From Liolophura sinensis (Eukaryota; Mollusca; Polyplacophora; Chitonida; Chitonidae): 64,000 nucleotides of DNA. How positions within the stretch are numbered: the first letter of the stretch is position 1; each line of letters opens with the position of its first letter. The stretch lies in the NCBI RefSeq assembly GCF_032854445.1, contig NC_088295.1, positions 48,903,385 through 48,967,384 of the forward strand, written 5' to 3'. Shown here in pieces: positions 61,164-64,000 of the stretch. The notes beneath the pieces were generated by a model, which did not search any database, was not told the origin of the DNA, and saw only the letters and a list, made by a program, of their open reading frames with translations. The position numbers and the translations under genes were made by a program.

Positions 61164-63039
61164 ATCCTCTTGCATTGGCAGCTTTCTGAGCACTCCCCCT
61201 GTATGTTGACACAACTGGGTTTGTTGGTTGCAACTGATGAGTATCGTCTTTTCACTTTTGACTTTTGGTTCGGCTGTTGACGGGGGTGTATGGGATATAG
61301 CATTGAAATTACACTAAGTGATCTTACGCTCTATTATTGTGATGGAATTTTTACCAAACTGTTGAATAATCAACAGCTGTCCTATTTGTGACCAAAAAAC
61401 AAAAAAACAAAACAAAAAAAAACCAATAAAAAAAAACAAAAACAAAAAATAAAACTTACTTCTGGATGATGGCTTATACAGAACACAATATGTATTTTAG
61501 AAGAAAAGATAACAAATAATAATAATAATAATAACGTTAATTATGTCAGATAATGGGTGGAAACAGACCAAAACGGCCACAGACATTTTGACCCGACGTT
61601 CTCGGTAAATTTAGTAATCAACCTGGAATTCTTACGAAGTTATGAGCCTTATGATTTTAGAGAAACCGGAACCATGCTGCCATGCACACGTATGGCTAAC
61701 ACGCAAAACAGGATGCAGTTGGCGTCAGTGGTAGCAGCTGCGTTCTCGGGTTTTAGAATTAACATGCGTCTTATTGTTTAAAACTGATAACATGGTGATG
61801 TCTACGATTTTCTCAATGTGTGCGTCTTAGCATACTTTGAACTGCGATATCTCGGTTATGGAACATCACCAAAATAAAAATATACGCGTCATAAACTTTA
61901 TCTGGGATATTTTATCTATGCATATACATATTTGCGAGATTTGAACTGGCCGCCTGTTTTTCAAAACAATATCAATTGTTTAGTCAGTGAGAGGCCATAT
62001 CGTAAAATGGTTGGATGTGAGACTTCCATATAGATCTTCAGATCAGGTGCTAGACATTTCCAGCCTAACTTCTGACAGGTCACATGGTACAGTAGAATTT
62101 GTTTTACCTCAGTGGTAAAAAAAAGTCCGAACTCGAATAGTTGTTTTGTAAATAAGAGGCTAACCCGGAATCTTGGAGTCATTCGCGAAATTGCATTTGT
62201 TTTGTCTAATTGACAATTACTGGTAAAGATAGGCATGCACAAGTATTCTGAGGAAGTAACTATCGAGAGTGCAGGTCAGCAGGCAGTGTCATCCATTTAA
62301 CAGTGATCTTATTCTTGTACTAAACAGAAAAGTTAAAAACAGTCTGTTTTGCAGAGGATAAAGCCGCTTGGATCTCATTCTGTATCCTCGATGTGTTCAT
62401 ACCTTTTATTCCTTTTGCCAGTGTTTACGCATTCACGCAAAGGACGCAACAGGAAGGGAGACAACCTTGTAAAGATTTGCCCTGTAGTACATAAACAAAC
62501 CACAACTTCTCTCCCTGTCTTAGGAACTTTTTTATTTGTAGGTCTAAGTTATGAAAGGCAAGATATATAGGAAAGGTGTGTTATTACAAAAAATACTCAC
62601 AGATGTCAATAACCATCACAATTATGCACATAACTTGCGAAACATGGTTTCAAAGTATGCGAGAAAATCATATATAATCAAGAAACACAGCAAAACTGCA
62701 TGATTGACATGTTAAAGCCACGGTCGCCCGTTCATTTTAGCTGAACGGTAAAAGCTTTGCATATATGTCTGGGAATACAATTATCACGCACAGTACAAGT
62801 GTTGACTGGACAGCAAATGTCATTAGTAAATATGGTTGTGAAACATTGCTTGTCCTTCTACTTAATAACTAGGATTTTGCTTGAGTAAGAAATAATTTTA
62901 AATCACACATTTTAAACATCAAATTAATAACACATTTTAAAAGATGTCCACCTCTTTTTGTGTTTTTTGTTGTTTTTTTTTTGGCGATTACCTCTAATTT
63001 GGACATCCGTTGAGTGTTTGAAAAATGCATGTACCCTGG
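61164..63039. other. Intergenic, nothing recognised
   Basis: An A-rich AAAAC-type tract (61387-61452) and (AAT) repeats (about 61516-61533). No gene recognised. Confidence 0.5.
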
Positions 63040-63360
63040 TTAAGCAAGTGATAGTCTGTGACAGGGCCTGTCATGTTTATCACGGACTCTTTGCGTCTGA
63101 TGCGCTTTAAGACGTATATAGACTTTGGTATTGGAGTCATAATGATCTTTGTTTCTCTCGTACCCCATTATCATTAGCACGCAGTTTGGCTCAGGAGTTC
63201 TGTCCTCCAGGTAGGCGTACATATCACAGGCCATTTCCCTTAAGCACAGCGCTGCGCAGTGGATGACACTTCGGCTGGTGAGACGTGAAAAAACATGGCC
63301 AAACAGGAAGTCAGGCAGAGAAAGGGACGAGTGAACAGCTCTGATTTCTGATTGGGTGTG
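63040..63360 (-). CDS. PAN/apple-like domain exon (partial gene)
   Basis: The minus frame reads HVFSRLTSRSVIHCAALCLR, then EMACDMYAYLEDRTPEPNCV and KVYIRLKAH, stopping at 63040-63042. The spacing C-x3-C-x5-C-x(13-14)-C, with the middle Cys-x-x-Tyr/Phe, fits the PAN/apple fold found in secreted or cell-surface adhesive proteins and mollusc lectin-like proteins. The frame opens at 63405, but a plausible acceptor (cacccaatcag on the minus strand, about 63350) would start the exon after that, so the protein's N-terminus is probably in exons to the right. The basic tail RVRDKHDRPCHRLSLA ends the protein. Confidence 0.5.
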   Translation of the reverse strand, partial: HTQSEIRAVHSSLSLPDFLFGHVFSRLTSRSVIHCAALCLREMACDMYAYLEDRTPEPNCVLMIMGYERNKDHYDSNTKVYIRLKAHQTQRVRDKHDRPCHRLSLA

Positions 63361-63728
63361 AACGCCTCCTTCGAAAAGAACGTTAGAACAGTTGATTAAA
63401 CACAAGCGGTTAACTCAAGAGGATGCGGGTTAAAATTTACAATTTCTGATAGTAGCAATTCCCACAGCATTGTGAGGACATGCTGCAGACCTAAGAGTTA
63501 GTAATAGGTCACTCGTAAGTAGCGTTGGCGGTTGACATGGATCAGACAAAACTTATTGAGATCTGCTCTTAGTTATGAATTACACGAGTCGGATACCTAG
63601 AACATTCCTTGTGCCTTTCTACTGTAACTGAAAACAGATTTCTATATCTCTTTGCATGAATCTGTCCTAATTTCTTTCTTTATATACCCTCGTCCTTTTT
63701 TGTTAGTTTGTGTTACTGACCCTCACTC
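63361..63728. other. Presumed intron or flank, nothing recognised
   Basis: No motif seen between the PAN-like exon and the terminal minisatellite. Confidence 0.4.
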
Positions 63729-64000
63729 TTTGCGTGTACTGACCATATGATCCACCTGAAGCGTATTGACCACATGACCCACCTGGACTGTACTGTGCTC
63801 ATCAGGTCTGTGTTGACCATATTACCCACCTGGACTGAACTGACCATATGATTCATCTGAACTGTACTTACCATGTGACCCAGCTGGACTGTACTGACCA
63901 TATGATTTACCTGGGCTGTACTGACCATATGACGCACGTGAACTGTGCTGACCATATGACTCACCTGGACTCTACGGATCACGTGGACTGTGCTGACAGT
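63729..64000. repeat. 27-bp minisatellite running off the right edge
   Basis: Unit ctgaccatatgattcatctg plus aactgta, about 10 copies with some distortion (63790-63815). The period divisible by three keeps a minus frame open (VNHMVSTVQ repeats), which I treat as an artefact unless the array is shown to be exonic. Confidence 0.88.

Noticed and set aside
63713-63982. 89-codon minus frame with HMVSTVQ repeats
   Set aside because: Translation of the 27-bp array; kept only as a repeat, because exon status cannot be judged at the window edge.

Overview
The window is an AT-rich, intron-rich, repeat-dense piece of an animal nuclear genome. The dominant repeat is a tRNA-derived SINE whose conserved 3' half (cgtataagtgaaatattctt, then a run of AAAT) occurs in about 25 copies on both strands. 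To my knowledge this core is typical of marine molluscs, and together with the glycine- and aspartate-rich secreted reading frames it suggests a bivalve or another mollusc. That taxonomic call is inference. No bacterial or viral operon structure is present.

Layout. Positions 1-16768 (+) hold the 3' seven exons of a short-chain dehydrogenase very like 15-hydroxyprostaglandin dehydrogenase (HPGD). Its first exons lie left of the window. Its introns carry a 53-bp satellite with a 159-bp higher-order repeat, a palindromic element, SINEs and a broken Ty3/gypsy-type retrotransposon on the opposite strand (11.05-14.5 kb). Downstream (16.4-19.6 kb) is a SINE-rich stretch that includes one SINE inserted inside another.

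From 20 to 28.6 kb the minus strand carries a loose cluster of four low-complexity reading frames or relics. The best two (25 kb glycine-rich, 28.3 kb Asn/Asp/Lys-rich) start with signal-peptide-like segments. The 20 kb copy is a paralogue of the 25 kb one that has lost its start codon. At 29.05-29.26 kb there is a diverged copy of HPGD exon 6 and its following intron, with further intron copies to 32.4 kb, so part of the HPGD locus has been duplicated and decayed.

From 33 to 47 kb there is a 62/59-bp array, a decayed non-LTR retrotransposon (minus, 36.15-38.29 kb), a 36-bp minisatellite (42 kb) and a miniature element with a train of short hairpins (43.5 kb). A promoter-like stretch and a possible 5' untranslated exon at 47.9-48.17 kb lead into a small two-coding-exon gene (50770-51443, +) for an 89-residue single-pass membrane protein. 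The acceptor and start of its last exon are duplicated in tandem.

The right third (52-64 kb) is mostly repeats: 31-, 39- and 27-bp arrays, a 177-bp terminal-inverted-repeat element and the most complete SINE copy (60572-60850, with 11-bp target duplication). One minus-strand exon resembling a PAN/apple domain lies at 63.04-63.36 kb. I see no rRNA, no CRISPR array and no convincing free-standing tRNA gene.
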